Shown: positions 1 through 8,504, numbered from the stretch's first letter. The stretch is 64,000 nt of DNA from Corallococcus macrosporus (GCF_017302985.1 NZ_JAFIMU010000001.1:32239-96238), one strand, 5' to 3'. The notes: a model not told the origin generated them from the sequence alone. Translations and numbers: made by a program.

Positions 1-20
1 TGGGGTACATTCCTTTGTCC

Positions 21-431
21 ATGTCGAGCGCTCCCCAGCCCGCCTCCGTGATCGATGGCCCGCGTTGGATCCCCGTGGCCGGGGACAGCATGTGGCCGTC
101 GTTGCGCGCGGGGGACGTGGCGGAGGTGGAGCCGCTGCTGGAGGCGCCGCGCCCGGGTGAGGTGGTGCTGGCGCGCTTCGAGTCCTCGCTGGTGCTGCAC
201 CGGGTGCGCTGGTGTGACGGCAGCGTGTGCGCGCTTCGCGGGGACAACGGTGGCGCGGAAGATCCGCCGCTGCCCCTCTTCCGTATCCTGGGCCGGGCCC
301 GGCGGGTGCGCCGGGGCGGCGCGCTGCTGGACGTGGAGCGCTGGGACGTGGGGCCGCGCCTCGTGGGGCGCTGGCGCGCGACGGTGAAGCGCCAGGTGGC
401 CGCGTGGCTGGGAAGGACGGGCCGCGCATGA
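21..431 (+). CDS. S24/S26-like signal-peptidase-fold protein, Ser/His type
   Basis: A 136-residue protein with the signal-peptidase nucleophile motif GDSMWPSLRAGD (Ser about residue 23). The usual catalytic Lys is missing. Instead there is a LHRV motif (His about 60) and a RGDN motif (Asp about 75), the pattern of the eukaryotic-ER/SipW Ser-His branch of the family. No membrane helix is visible, so it is probably soluble or peripheral, unlike classical signal peptidase I. The ATG at 21 is preferred to a TTG at 15; no clear ribosome site is seen. Its stop overlaps the next ATG by 4 nt, and it heads the visible part of the PqqD/peptide/kinase operon. Leader-peptide cleavage is a reasonable inferred role. 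The operon may start upstream of the window. Confidence 0.75.
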   Translation: MSSAPQPASVIDGPRWIPVAGDSMWPSLRAGDVAEVEPLLEAPRPGEVVLARFESSLVLHRVRWCDGSVCALRGDNGGAEDPPLPLFRILGRARRVRRGGALLDVERWDVGPRLVGRWRATVKRQVAAWLGRTGRA

Positions 432-742
432 GCTTTCCGGAAGGCAGCGTTCCCCGGCGGCGTGCGGGGACTTCGGGAGAGGGCTTCGGCGCGGACTTCC
501 TGGTGCTGGATGCGGAGGGGCGCACGCTGCGGGGGCTCAACCCGACGGCGGCGCGCATCTGGGCCTTGTGCGACGGACAGCGCACGGCCCGGGCGGTGGC
601 GGAGCAGGTGGCCGCCGAGTTTTCGACGGACGTCGGTCCCGTGCTGACCGACACGCTGCGCTTCCTGGCGGAGCTGCAGCGGCGGGGGCTGTTGGACGAA
701 GTGCGCGCGCCGGCCGGTGCCGCGCCTCTGGAGGACACATGA
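428..742 (+). CDS. PqqD-family (RRE-like) peptide-binding protein
   Basis: A 104-residue protein with the PqqD-type winged-helix pattern: a strand segment DFLVLDAEGRTLRGLNPTAARIWALCDG, followed by helices carrying the typical 'TARAVAEQVAAEF' stretch and a C-terminal helix ending in LQRRGLLDE. PqqD domains act as RiPP recognition elements that bind leader peptides and present them to modifying enzymes; they also occur as stand-alone proteins beside HPr-kinase-like genes. The start is the ATG that overlaps the upstream stop (ATGA), and the end overlaps the next ATG, so translational coupling is likely. Its likely partner is the 54-residue peptide encoded at 4364-4528. The family assignment is firm; the partner is inferred. 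Confidence 0.85.
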   Translation: MSFPEGSVPRRRAGTSGEGFGADFLVLDAEGRTLRGLNPTAARIWALCDGQRTARAVAEQVAAEFSTDVGPVLTDTLRFLAELQRRGLLDEVRAPAGAAPLEDT

Positions 743-1311
743 TGCGGGCGCTCGTGGCGGTGCTGGCGGGTGCGGTGATGCTGTCGGCGTGCTCGGAAGG
801 GGTGTCCCCCCTGCCGCCGCCGTCGGCCGTGAAGCCGGGGCAGGGGACTGGCTCCGTCACTCCCGTGGATCCGACGGACGTGCTGGCCGGTGGCGGCGGC
901 GTGGCGCGTCCGCCGCCCGCGGCTTCGGGCTCGGACGAGGAGCCGCCTCCGGAGGTCGTGGAGGAGGAGCCGCCTCCGGCGCCGCTGCCGCCCCCGTCCG
1001 GGAGCGCGGTGGTGGTGGGCGAGGGCTCCGCGCCCCTGTCCGAGGTGCAGCAGGTGGACGTGGACTTCGTGGTGAGCGGTGTGCGGAACAAGGGCCTGGT
1101 GGACGTGGAGTTCATCGCGCCGGGCGGGCGTCCGTACGAGAAGCGGAGCGCGACGGTGGAGGCACCGCCGGAGGAGACGCGCACGCTGCGCTACTCGCTG
1201 CCGGTGGCGGGCACGCCGGTGTCCATGACGCGCATGACGGGCACCTGGCAGGTGCGCTTCTTCCTGGACGGGGCGCAGCTGGCCACCACGTCCTTCACCC
1301 TGGAGCCGTGA
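739..1311 (+). CDS. Proline/glutamate-rich lipoprotein of unknown function
   Basis: A 190-residue predicted lipoprotein. The N-terminus is a short hydrophobic signal with a lipobox ending in LSAC at about residue 19. It is followed by about 80 residues of low-complexity Pro/Gly/Glu linker (EEPPPEVVEEEPPP) and a compact C-terminal beta-rich domain from about residue 100 with the look of an Ig/CARDB-like fold (VDVDFVVSGVRNKGLVDVEF...GTWQVRFFLDG). Two ATG codons stand in tandem (739, 742); the first overlaps the pqqD-like stop by 4 nt. It is sandwiched in the operon, suggesting an envelope component of the same system. I recognise no specific family. Confidence 0.75.
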   Translation: MMRALVAVLAGAVMLSACSEGVSPLPPPSAVKPGQGTGSVTPVDPTDVLAGGGGVARPPPAASGSDEEPPPEVVEEEPPPAPLPPPSGSAVVVGEGSAPLSEVQQVDVDFVVSGVRNKGLVDVEFIAPGGRPYEKRSATVEAPPEETRTLRYSLPVAGTPVSMTRMTGTWQVRFFLDGAQLATTSFTLEP

Positions 1312-1324
1312 CGTGAGGCACGCC

Positions 1325-4300
1325 ATGAACGTCCGCATCCTCGCGCTCGCCGCTCTGCTGTTGCCCGCGGTGGGCTTCTCCCAGACCTGGACCGTGCGCC
1401 CCGTCCCCGCCGCCGGAGAGACGGTCGCGCGCGTGGTGATGGACGACGCGTCCGACCTTGTCCTGGAAGTCACCAACACGGCCGCGGCCTCGCTCGACGC
1501 GCGCCTGTCGGAGGTGTCCTTCGTCCTGCCCACCGGCTACCAGTTGCTGGGCGGCCTGCCGGCGGAGGAGAACCCGAACTGGAAGGTCGAGTACGTCGAC
1601 GCCAACGAGCGGCGCATCACGTTCCAGTCCACGCTGGGCTGCGTGGACAACGGGCGCGGCCTGGCGCGCAACCAGACCGCGCGCTTCGTGCTGAGCGTGG
1701 TGGGCCCGTCCAACCGCGCCACCGACAGCGCCACCGAGCGGCTGGCGGCGGGCACCTACGCCCGCGACCAGTGTGACGGCACGAACTACACCTACAACGT
1801 CGGCAACATGCCCGCGTGGACGCGCGCCATCCTCACCACGAACGTGACGCTGGCGCCGCGCGTGCTGGCGGTCAACGCCACCACCGTGGCTCGCGCCGTG
1901 GTGGAGAACCGCGGCACGGGCTCGGCCACCGTGACGGTGGACAACCCCACCTCCACGACCAGCGTGCCCCTCACCACCGTAACCAAGGACCCCACCACCA
2001 GCAGGGTCGTGGCGCTGCAGTCCGCGGGCGTCTTCGCGGTCACGCTGAGGCCCACCGCCGCCGGTGCCGTGGCCGCGCGGGTCCGCGCGCGCACGACGAA
2101 CAGTGGCTCCAACGCGCCGCTCGTGGACTCGCCCATGGCGGACGTGGGCAACCTGGTCGCGACGGCGGACATGGACGTCGTGGATGCGTTCAGCGGCGAC
2201 CAGGTGACGCTGCGCATGACGGTGTTCAACGCATCCGCCACGAACTCGTACACTCAGGTGCGCCCGCGCGCGCCGGTGCGGCTGGGCAACGCGACGGCGA
2301 CGCTCGTGTCCGGACCGACGCCAGAGAGTCTGGCGCAGCTGGCGCCCGGAGCCTCCGCGCAGTTCACGTGGCGCTACCAGGTGTCGGGCACGCCCGGCGC
2401 CAGCTACCAGTTCCAGGCGCAGGTGGACGCGACGCTCAACGGCTCGGCGGTGGCGGGGGACCTGGTGACGGCGCGCAAGGGCCGCATCGTGGAGCACCGC
2501 GTGCGGCTGAGCCAGGAGACGATGTCCACCGCGGCCACGGCCGTGACGGTGGCGTACACGGTGCAGAACCGGGGCGCGCTGCCCATCATCGAGGTGAAGC
2601 TGTTCAAGCCCGCGGTGAACTACTTCGCGGTGGCCGCGTCGGGCCCGCAGGCGTTCGGGAACTGGAACGTCTACACGGACGCGGCCGGCTACATCTGGGA
2701 GTCGGAGACCGGCATCCCGGTGGGCGGCGAGGCCACCTTCCGCATCACGTATTCGGGCTTCACCGCCGTCACCGAGGACACGGCCTTCCGTCACCGGCTG
2801 GAGCTGAACCAGGGCTGGAACGATCCGCGCATCCGCGTGGAGGCGACGATGACGCTGCTCGCGGTGACCGCGTCCCCGGACGTGTCGCGCCTCACCGGCG
2901 TGGCCCGCGACGGCAGCGTGACGCTCACCTGGAACAACCCCTTCAACCATGGCGGCACCCTGGTGCTGCGCGCGCCGGGGGCGACGCCCAACACCGAGCC
3001 GACCAGCGGCGTGCGCTACGCGGTGGGGGCCACGCTGGGCAACGCGACGGTGGCGTACTCGGATGAGTTCAGCTCCGCGTCGTCCTTCACGGACACGGGG
3101 GTGACGAACGGCACGACGTACGTCTACCGGGTGTTCAACGCGGATGATCAGTTCCGGTACGGCCCGGGCAATCAGCCCACCTCGGTGGGCCTGCTGGCCA
3201 CGCCCCGGGCGCGCGTGGCGGGCAACCCGCTGTGGTGCTACTCGGTGGGCCTGTCCTCGCAGCTCCAGCCCGTCACCGAGCTGGGCGTGGGCATCTTCAG
3301 CTCCTTCAACGACTCCGTGGTGGGCTCGCTCACGAACACGGTGAACCCGTCCGAGGACGGCGCGGAGCGCTTCCGGCCGGTGAAGATGACGGGCCTGATT
3401 GGCAGCCGCTTCCCGGTGGTACCGCTGCTGGGCCGGCCGGGGCAGCAGTGGCTCGTCGTAGGCGACCAGGCCGGCGTGCCGGCGGTGCTCAACGCGGCCA
3501 CGGGTGAGTTCCTGTGGCGCAACACGACGCTGGGCCTGGGGAACATCAGCTCGTTCCCGGTGACGCAGCTGCTGGACTACGCGAACCCGGAGTACCGGAC
3601 GACGTTCTCGAACGTGGACCTGGCGATCTTCGCGACGCGCAACGCGTCCGCGCAGAACCAGGTGGTCGCGCTGAACGCGGCCACGGGCGCTCTCATCTGG
3701 CGCTACCGGCCCGGGGACCTGGGCATGGTGAGCGGCGGCATGCAGGTGGACTACTCGACGAACCGGCTCTACGTCGCGACGAAGTCGGGCGTGAGCGCCG
3801 CCACGCTGCGCGTGCTCAACAGCCTCACGGGCGCGGAGGTCGCGCGGCTGTCGCTGGGCGACCTGGAGTTCGGCGTGGTCCGCAACGCCACGAGCAACCA
3901 GATCCTGGTCACCGCCAACGACGGCCGGGTGTACGGCGTGAACCCGGCCACGTTCACGACGGCCTGGACGGTCACCGTGCGGCCCTCCACGGCGCGGGCG
4001 TTCACCCACTTCGCGCGGCCCCTGGGCCGGGGCTTCGTGGTGAGCACGGCGGACGGCAAGGTGGAGCGCTATGAGATGGACGCGACCAACGTGCCGGCGC
4101 TGTTGTGGTCGACGCCCATCGCGGGCCCGGCCGGTTCCTTCACCCTGAACCAGAACGGCGTGGCGCGCATCTACGTCGGCAGCTCGGACGGCAAGGTGCA
4201 CCAGCTGGAGCTGGACACGGGTGTGGACTCCGGGCAGGTGACGGTGGGCCCGGCGCAGGCCATCGGCACGCCGACCATCGACCACACCGTAAGCCGGTTG

Positions 4301-4351
4301 CATGTCGGTACCGCGGATGGTCGAATCTGCGCCTTCCCGGTGCCCTTCTAG
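1325..4351 (+). CDS. Large exported CARDB-like / PQQ-type beta-propeller protein
   Basis: About 1008 residues starting with a signal peptide (cut near VGFSQ-TW). The N-terminal half (about 30-520) is a run of beta-sandwich domains resembling CARDB/DUF11 modules (repeated 'tVtVdNpt', 'vrLsvvG' patterns). About 525-635 looks like a fibronectin type III domain (SGVRYAVGATLG...GTTYVYRVFN). The C-terminal part (about 640-1008) has repeated propeller blades of PQQ/WD40 type such as VVALNAATGALIWRY and RVYGVNPATFTTAW. ATG 1325 is chosen because a GTGAGG ribosome site lies 6 nt upstream; a GTG at 1313 is the alternative. No enzymatic residues are evident. It is probably a secreted or surface binding protein of the same operon. 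Confidence 0.8.
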   Translation: MNVRILALAALLLPAVGFSQTWTVRPVPAAGETVARVVMDDASDLVLEVTNTAAASLDARLSEVSFVLPTGYQLLGGLPAEENPNWKVEYVDANERRITFQSTLGCVDNGRGLARNQTARFVLSVVGPSNRATDSATERLAAGTYARDQCDGTNYTYNVGNMPAWTRAILTTNVTLAPRVLAVNATTVARAVVENRGTGSATVTVDNPTSTTSVPLTTVTKDPTTSRVVALQSAGVFAVTLRPTAAGAVAARVRARTTNSGSNAPLVDSPMADVGNLVATADMDVVDAFSGDQVTLRMTVFNASATNSYTQVRPRAPVRLGNATATLVSGPTPESLAQLAPGASAQFTWRYQVSGTPGASYQFQAQVDATLNGSAVAGDLVTARKGRIVEHRVRLSQETMSTAATAVTVAYTVQNRGALPIIEVKLFKPAVNYFAVAASGPQAFGNWNVYTDAAGYIWESETGIPVGGEATFRITYSGFTAVTEDTAFRHRLELNQGWNDPRIRVEATMTLLAVTASPDVSRLTGVARDGSVTLTWNNPFNHGGTLVLRAPGATPNTEPTSGVRYAVGATLGNATVAYSDEFSSASSFTDTGVTNGTTYVYRVFNADDQFRYGPGNQPTSVGLLATPRARVAGNPLWCYSVGLSSQLQPVTELGVGIFSSFNDSVVGSLTNTVNPSEDGAERFRPVKMTGLIGSRFPVVPLLGRPGQQWLVVGDQAGVPAVLNAATGEFLWRNTTLGLGNISSFPVTQLLDYANPEYRTTFSNVDLAIFATRNASAQNQVVALNAATGALIWRYRPGDLGMVSGGMQVDYSTNRLYVATKSGVSAATLRVLNSLTGAEVARLSLGDLEFGVVRNATSNQILVTANDGRVYGVNPATFTTAWTVTVRPSTARAFTHFARPLGRGFVVSTADGKVERYEMDATNVPALLWSTPIAGPAGSFTLNQNGVARIYVGSSDGKVHQLELDTGVDSGQVTVGPAQAIGTPTIDHTVSRLHVGTADGRICAFPVPF

Positions 4352-4363
4352 GTGGGCCATCAC

Positions 4364-4528
4364 GTGAGCCAACGACCTTCACAGCCTCCAGCGGGTGCCC
4401 CGGTGCCGAAGCCGCCGGCCGCGCCCGCCGTGTACGTGGCTCCCGCCATCCTGTGGGAGCAGCCCTTCGTCGCGCTGGCGCAGTTGTCCACGTGCACCAT
4501 CCCCGGCGAATCGGAGTGCGTGCCGTGA
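4364..4528 (+). CDS. 54-residue RiPP-like precursor peptide candidate
   Basis: A small gene between the propeller protein and the HPr-kinase-like gene. GTG 4364 follows an AGGTGGG ribosome site overlapping the previous stop; GTG 4352 in the same frame is an alternative. The stop overlaps the kinase GTG by 4 nt (GTGA). The peptide has a Pro/Ala-rich N-terminus (residues 1-22), then YVAPAILWEQPFVALA (24-39): Y24, P27, I29 and F35 match the Y-x2-P-x-L-x5-F spacing of lasso-type leaders, with Gln33 where lasso leaders have Gly. The tail LSTCTIPGESECVP has Cys44, Cys52 and two acidic residues. The neighbouring PqqD-like protein, peptidase and kinase make this a candidate substrate. The function is inferred, not shown. 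Confidence 0.65.
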   Translation: MSQRPSQPPAGAPVPKPPAAPAVYVAPAILWEQPFVALAQLSTCTIPGESECVP

Positions 4529-5358
4529 ACGGCGGGGACCCCCCGGCGGGTCCCCGTGAAGGCATGCTCCGGATCACCCTGGCCGGGTGGACGGTGTCGC
4601 TGGAGGTGGAGGACGCGGCGCTCGCCGGTCCGCTCCAGCGCGTGTTCGGCGCGTTCCTCGCGCCAGAGGCCGTGGCCGCCGATGCCCGGCTGGTGATGCG
4701 GACGCCCTCCAACCCGGGTGCTCCGCCCACCGTGCAGGAGCTGCCCCGGCTGGAGCCTGGAGACGCAGGCTCGCTGCGGGTGGAGGGCGCCGGGTACTCC
4801 GCGGTGCTCTCCGCGGACCGGCGCCACGCGGACGTCATCGGATCCGGCCGGTACCCGGTGGAGAACGTGATCAAGGTGATGCTCGCGTCCGCGCTGGCGA
4901 AGCGCGGCGGGCTGCTGCTCCACGGCGTGGGGCTGGTGCACGAGGGCCGGGCCGCGCTGTTCGTGGGCCACTCCGGCGCGGGCAAGAGCACCCTGGGCGG
5001 GCTGTGGCGCGACGCGGGCGGGACGATGCTCGCGGACGAGCTGGTGGCCGTGTGGCCCGTGGAGGGGGGAGGGTGGAGGGCCGCGGGAACGCCCTGGAAC
5101 GTCCCGGCCCGGACCTCCGAGGCGACGCTCGTCGCGGTGGGCACGCTGGGCTGGGACGCGGCTTCGCGGTGGGAGGCGCAGGGCGCGGGGGACGTGGCCC
5201 GTGTGCTGCTGCTCAACGCGATGCTGCCCGAGCCCACGGCGGCGGGCCGGGGCGCACTGGTGGGCGCGGCGGGGCGCGTGCTGTCGTCCGTGGAGACCGT
5301 GCGGCTGGTGTTCGCGCGCGATGCCAGCGCGGCCGCTGCGGTGCGGGCGCGGCTGTAG
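4525..5358 (+). CDS. HPr-kinase/phosphorylase-like P-loop protein
   Basis: A 277-residue protein starting at the GTG overlapping the peptide stop; ATG 4564 is an alternative with a shorter N-terminus. It carries a Walker A motif GHSGAGKS at about residue 152, preceded by the family-typical LLLHGVGLVHEGRAALFVG and followed by LADELVAVW, an arrangement seen in HprK C-terminal domains and HprK-related kinases. No separate N-terminal HprK domain and no HPr or other PTS gene are visible, so carbon regulation is unlikely. HprK-like kinases are known to tailor some lasso peptides by phosphorylating the C-terminal residue. Here the adjacent peptide would be the natural substrate, which is inferred from context. 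Confidence 0.8.
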   Translation: MNGGDPPAGPREGMLRITLAGWTVSLEVEDAALAGPLQRVFGAFLAPEAVAADARLVMRTPSNPGAPPTVQELPRLEPGDAGSLRVEGAGYSAVLSADRRHADVIGSGRYPVENVIKVMLASALAKRGGLLLHGVGLVHEGRAALFVGHSGAGKSTLGGLWRDAGGTMLADELVAVWPVEGGGWRAAGTPWNVPARTSEATLVAVGTLGWDAASRWEAQGAGDVARVLLLNAMLPEPTAAGRGALVGAAGRVLSSVETVRLVFARDASAAAAVRARL

Positions 5359-5406
5359 AGGCTCGCGCTTGTCTCGCGTCTGCGTTACAGCGGGCGTGGG
5401 AGGCGG

Positions 5407-6309
5407 ATGACGGTGGCTGAGACGCGGGTGCCTTTGACGGTGATCGCTGGGCCCACGGCGTCGGGGAAGACGGCGCTGGCCATCGCCTGGGCTCGCGCTT
5501 CGGGCGGAGAGATTGTCAGCGCGGACTCGCAGCAGGTGTACCGCGCGTTCGACATCGGCACCGCCAAGCCCTCCGCCGAGGAGCTGGCCGCCGTGCCGCA
5601 CCACCTGGTCTCCTGCGTGGATCCGCTGGAGACCTTCTCCGCCGCCGAATACCAGCGCCGCGCCGACGCGGCCATCGCGGACATCGCCTCCCGCGGCCGG
5701 CCCGTGTTCGTCGTCGGCGGCACCGGCCTGTACCTGCGCGTCCTGCTGCACGGCGTGGTGGACGCACCCGGGGCCCTGCCTTCGCTGCGCGCGGAGCTGG
5801 AGGCGCTCGCGGCGGAGCAGGGGAGGGAGGCCGTGCACCGCCGCTTGTCCGAGGTGGATCCGGAGACCGCCGCGAAGCTGCCGCCCCAGGACCTGGTGCG
5901 CGTCGTCCGCGCGCTGGAGATCCACGCGCAGACGGGCGTCCCCGCCTCGGAGTTCCGCCGCGCGCATGCCTTCGCGCCGGACCGCTATCCCTTCCAGCTG
6001 TACGTGCTCGACCCGCCGCGCGACGCCCTCTACGCCGCCATCAACGCGCGCACGGAGGCGCTGTTCGCACGCGGACTCGTGGAAGAGACGCGGGCCCTGC
6101 TGGAACAGGGCTACGCGGACGCGGCCCCCATGCGCAGCGTCGGCTACGTGCAGGCCCGCGCCGTCGTGGAGGGCCGGATGACGCGCGAAGAGGCCATCGC
6201 CGACACCGCGCAGGAGACCCGGCGCTACTCCAAGCGGCAGCTCACGTGGTTCCGCAAGGAGCCCGGCGCGGTGTTCCTCGCGCCCCCGTACGCCCGCCCC
6301 ACCCCTTGA
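5407..6309 (+). CDS. miaA: tRNA dimethylallyltransferase
   Basis: A 300-residue full-length MiaA. The P-loop GPTASGKT (residues 15-22), SADSQQVYR substrate motif, GGTGLYLR motif and the C-terminal SVGYVQA region and WFRKE end are all present. It transfers a dimethylallyl group to N6 of A37 in tRNAs reading UNN codons, acting in the cytoplasm. The tRNA-Leu(CAA) gene further along the window is the kind of tRNA it modifies. ATG 5407 has no strong ribosome site; the gene starts 48 nt after the kinase gene in the same direction and may be read through from it. Confidence 0.95.
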   Translation: MTVAETRVPLTVIAGPTASGKTALAIAWARASGGEIVSADSQQVYRAFDIGTAKPSAEELAAVPHHLVSCVDPLETFSAAEYQRRADAAIADIASRGRPVFVVGGTGLYLRVLLHGVVDAPGALPSLRAELEALAAEQGREAVHRRLSEVDPETAAKLPPQDLVRVVRALEIHAQTGVPASEFRRAHAFAPDRYPFQLYVLDPPRDALYAAINARTEALFARGLVEETRALLEQGYADAAPMRSVGYVQARAVVEGRMTREEAIADTAQETRRYSKRQLTWFRKEPGAVFLAPPYARPTP

Positions 6310-6486
6310 GCGGAGCGGGCCTTCCCGGCCCCTGCTCGGCGCTTCACTTGATTCGCCTGGCGGCGCGGATTGTTCGCACCCGGCTCCGCTCCCATCTTCC
6401 ACCAGGAAACGCTTCCCCCACGTCCACTCCCGGACCGACAGGCGGCCGAGGGCCCGAGGCGGGCAGCCATCACCGTGGAGATCGCC

Positions 6487-7080
6487 ATGAGACCGAACGT
6501 CGAACGCGCGCCGGACACCCGGCCGGACCGCCTTTCCCGAGGGGCCTCGGCCATGTGGGGCGCTCCCTTCCTCCTGGGGCTGCTGACGTCGATCGCGGGC
6601 GTCGTGCTGCTGGGCGCCACGGTCTTCACCAGCTTCGTCACCGTCTTCTTCATCGGCATGATGCTGGTGATTGGCGGCGTGCTGGAGATCATCGCGGCCG
6701 TCCGTTCACGCGGCGAGGGCCGGGGTGCCTTCTGGTCCTTCATGCTCGGCGGCGTGCTCACCACCGTCGTCGGCATCCTCACCGTCATGTACCCGGCCGC
6801 GGGGCTCGCCTCGCTGACGCTGCTGATCGCCGGCTACTTCTTCGCCAGCGGCCTCTTCCACGTCATCACGTCCGTCATGGACCGCTACTTCCAGTGGGGC
6901 TGGGACCTGGCCTACGGCGCCATCTCCGTGGTCCTGGGCATCAGCGTCATGGCCCGCTGGCCGCAGTCCTCCGTGTGGCTCGTGGGGACCCTCGTCGGGC
7001 TCGCCGTCTTCTTCCGGGGCATCTCCATGATGTCCGGCTCGCTCATGCTGCGGCGGGGCATCCGCCACGTGGAGGCTTGA
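6487..7080 (+). CDS. HdeD-like multi-pass membrane protein
   Basis: A 197-residue integral membrane protein with about six hydrophobic helices arranged in pairs (for example LLGLLTSIAGVVLLGA, VFFIGMMLVIGGVLEIIAAV, WSFMLGGVLTTVVGILTV, LIAGYFFASGLFHVI). This matches the HdeD/DUF308 family, named for an E. coli acid-resistance membrane protein. A short charged cytoplasmic N-terminus (residues 1-22) precedes the first helix. ATG 6487 was chosen because it is the first ATG before the hydrophobic core; a GTG at 6475 is possible. It stands alone, with a hairpin after the stop. The molecular role of the family is poorly known. Confidence 0.85.
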   Translation: MRPNVERAPDTRPDRLSRGASAMWGAPFLLGLLTSIAGVVLLGATVFTSFVTVFFIGMMLVIGGVLEIIAAVRSRGEGRGAFWSFMLGGVLTTVVGILTVMYPAAGLASLTLLIAGYFFASGLFHVITSVMDRYFQWGWDLAYGAISVVLGISVMARWPQSSVWLVGTLVGLAVFFRGISMMSGSLMLRRGIRHVEA

Positions 7081-7101
7081 GCGCCAGGATGCCCCTGGCG
7101 C
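7081..7101. terminator. Hairpin between convergent genes
   Basis: A perfect 8-bp stem GCGCCAGG/CCTGGCGC with a 5-nt loop lies directly after the HdeD-like stop and before the end of the facing dehydrogenase gene. There is no T-tract. It is probably a bidirectional transcript end. Confidence 0.5.
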
Positions 7102-7142
7102 CTATTCACTCGCGGTGAAATAGGGATATCAGTGAGTGAAGC

Positions 7143-8414
7143 TCAGCCCGAGTAGCCGATGCGGTAGATGACGCCGTTCGCATCGTCCGTGACGAGCAGC
7201 GCTCCGTCGGCGGCCACCGCCGTGTCCGCCAGCCGGGCGAACTGCGTGGTGCCGTCCGCGCCGAGCCAGCCCGACGCGAAGTCCTCGAACGCGGTCGGCG
7301 TGCCCTGGGCGTCGAAGCGCACGCGGACGACCTTGTAGCCCGTGGGCGGGTTGCGGTTCCACGAGCCGCGCATCGCCACGAAGGCGTTGCCACGGAACTC
7401 CGCGGGGAAGAGGGTGCCCGTGTAGAAGCTCAGGCTCATGGGCGCCGAGTGCGCCTGGTACTCCAGCACCGGCGGCTGCGTCTTCGCGCAGTACTCCGGG
7501 CGCGACTGCATGTCCGGCGGCTCCTGGCTGAGGAACGCGTCCGGCTCCTGCTTGCCCAGGCAGTAGGGCCAGCCGTAGTCCGCGTCCTGCTGGATGCGGT
7601 TCAGCTCCTCCGGCGGGTAGTCGTCCCCGCGTGAGTCCGAGCCGTGATCCATGCCCCAGAGCTGCCCGGACACCGGGTGCCACGCGAACCCGATGGTGTT
7701 GCGCAGCCCCTTCGCGAACACGGTGCGGCCCGTGCCGTCCGGCTCGAAGCGCAGCAGCGTGGCGTTCTCCGGGTTGGCGTCCGCGCACGCGTTGCAGGTG
7801 CTGCCCACGGACACGTACAGCTTGCCGTCCGGCCCGAACGCGAGCGTCCGGTTGGGGTGCTGCCCCGCGTCCGGCAGCCGGTCGATGAAGAGGGCAGGGG
7901 CCCCCAGCGTGTCATCCGCGTTCACCGCGGCGACCAGCACCTGCCGGTCGGTGATCATGAAGAGCCGGTCGCCCTGGAGCGCCAGCCCGTGCACGCCCGA
8001 GTTCTTCGTGCCCAGCCCGCTCGCCACGACGACGCTCGTGTCCGCCGCGCCGTCGCCGTTCGTGTCGCGCAGCAGGGTGACGCGGCCGGCCTCGCGCTCG
8101 GTGACGTAGACGGCGCCGCTGGGGCGCACCGCGAGCTTGCGAGGGTTCGTGAGCCCCTGCGCGAAGACGCCCACCTGGAAGCCCGCGGGGACGCGCAGCT
8201 GCGCCAGCCGCTCCGCGCCGAACGTCTGCTTCGCGGGCTTCACCAGGTTGTTGGGCACCGACACCGCGCGCACGGCGTCCTCCTTTGGAGGCACCTGGGG
8301 CGTGGGGATGGCGACATCCAACGGGGTCTGATCACCGTTGTTGGACGTCGTCTTGTCCGAGCACGCGACCGAGAGGCACAGCACGGCACCTGCGAAGAGG
8401 CGGGAAGAGAGCAT
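7143..8414 (-). CDS. PQQ-type glucose/sorbosone dehydrogenase-like lipoprotein
   Basis: A 423-residue lipoprotein with a lipobox ending LSVAC near residue 18. The rest is a six-bladed propeller of the soluble glucose/sorbosone dehydrogenase family, with motifs such as GLTNPRKLAVRPSGAVYV, RTLAFGPDGKLYVSVGS and WNRNPPTGYKVVRV. A Cys pair in GSTCNACADANP resembles a structural disulfide. The family oxidises sugars with PQQ, but many members have no proven substrate. The ATG at 8414 is preferred to an upstream in-frame ATG because it starts directly at the signal peptide. It is single and leftward; the next gene is convergent. Confidence 0.85.
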   Translation of the reverse strand: MLSSRLFAGAVLCLSVACSDKTTSNNGDQTPLDVAIPTPQVPPKEDAVRAVSVPNNLVKPAKQTFGAERLAQLRVPAGFQVGVFAQGLTNPRKLAVRPSGAVYVTEREAGRVTLLRDTNGDGAADTSVVVASGLGTKNSGVHGLALQGDRLFMITDRQVLVAAVNADDTLGAPALFIDRLPDAGQHPNRTLAFGPDGKLYVSVGSTCNACADANPENATLLRFEPDGTGRTVFAKGLRNTIGFAWHPVSGQLWGMDHGSDSRGDDYPPEELNRIQQDADYGWPYCLGKQEPDAFLSQEPPDMQSRPEYCAKTQPPVLEYQAHSAPMSLSFYTGTLFPAEFRGNAFVAMRGSWNRNPPTGYKVVRVRFDAQGTPTAFEDFASGWLGADGTTQFARLADTAVAADGALLVTDDANGVIYRIGYSG

Positions 8415-8504
8415 GGGCCGCGCACCCTGTGCACGGAAGGAGCGGCCCACAATCCACGGCCCCGGAGCCCAGGGCCCCGGTCAACACTTGCGCGCGGTCA
8501 GGTG

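Noticed and set aside
1295..4372. A 1025-codon leftward open frame opposite the CARDB/propeller gene.
   Set aside because: The translation is Arg/His/Gly rich without domains; the rightward frame has signal peptide and repeats.
21..5358. Canonical lasso peptide cluster.
   Set aside because: No asparagine-synthetase-like cyclase or transglutaminase-like leader peptidase is visible in the window, so I call it only lasso-leader-like.
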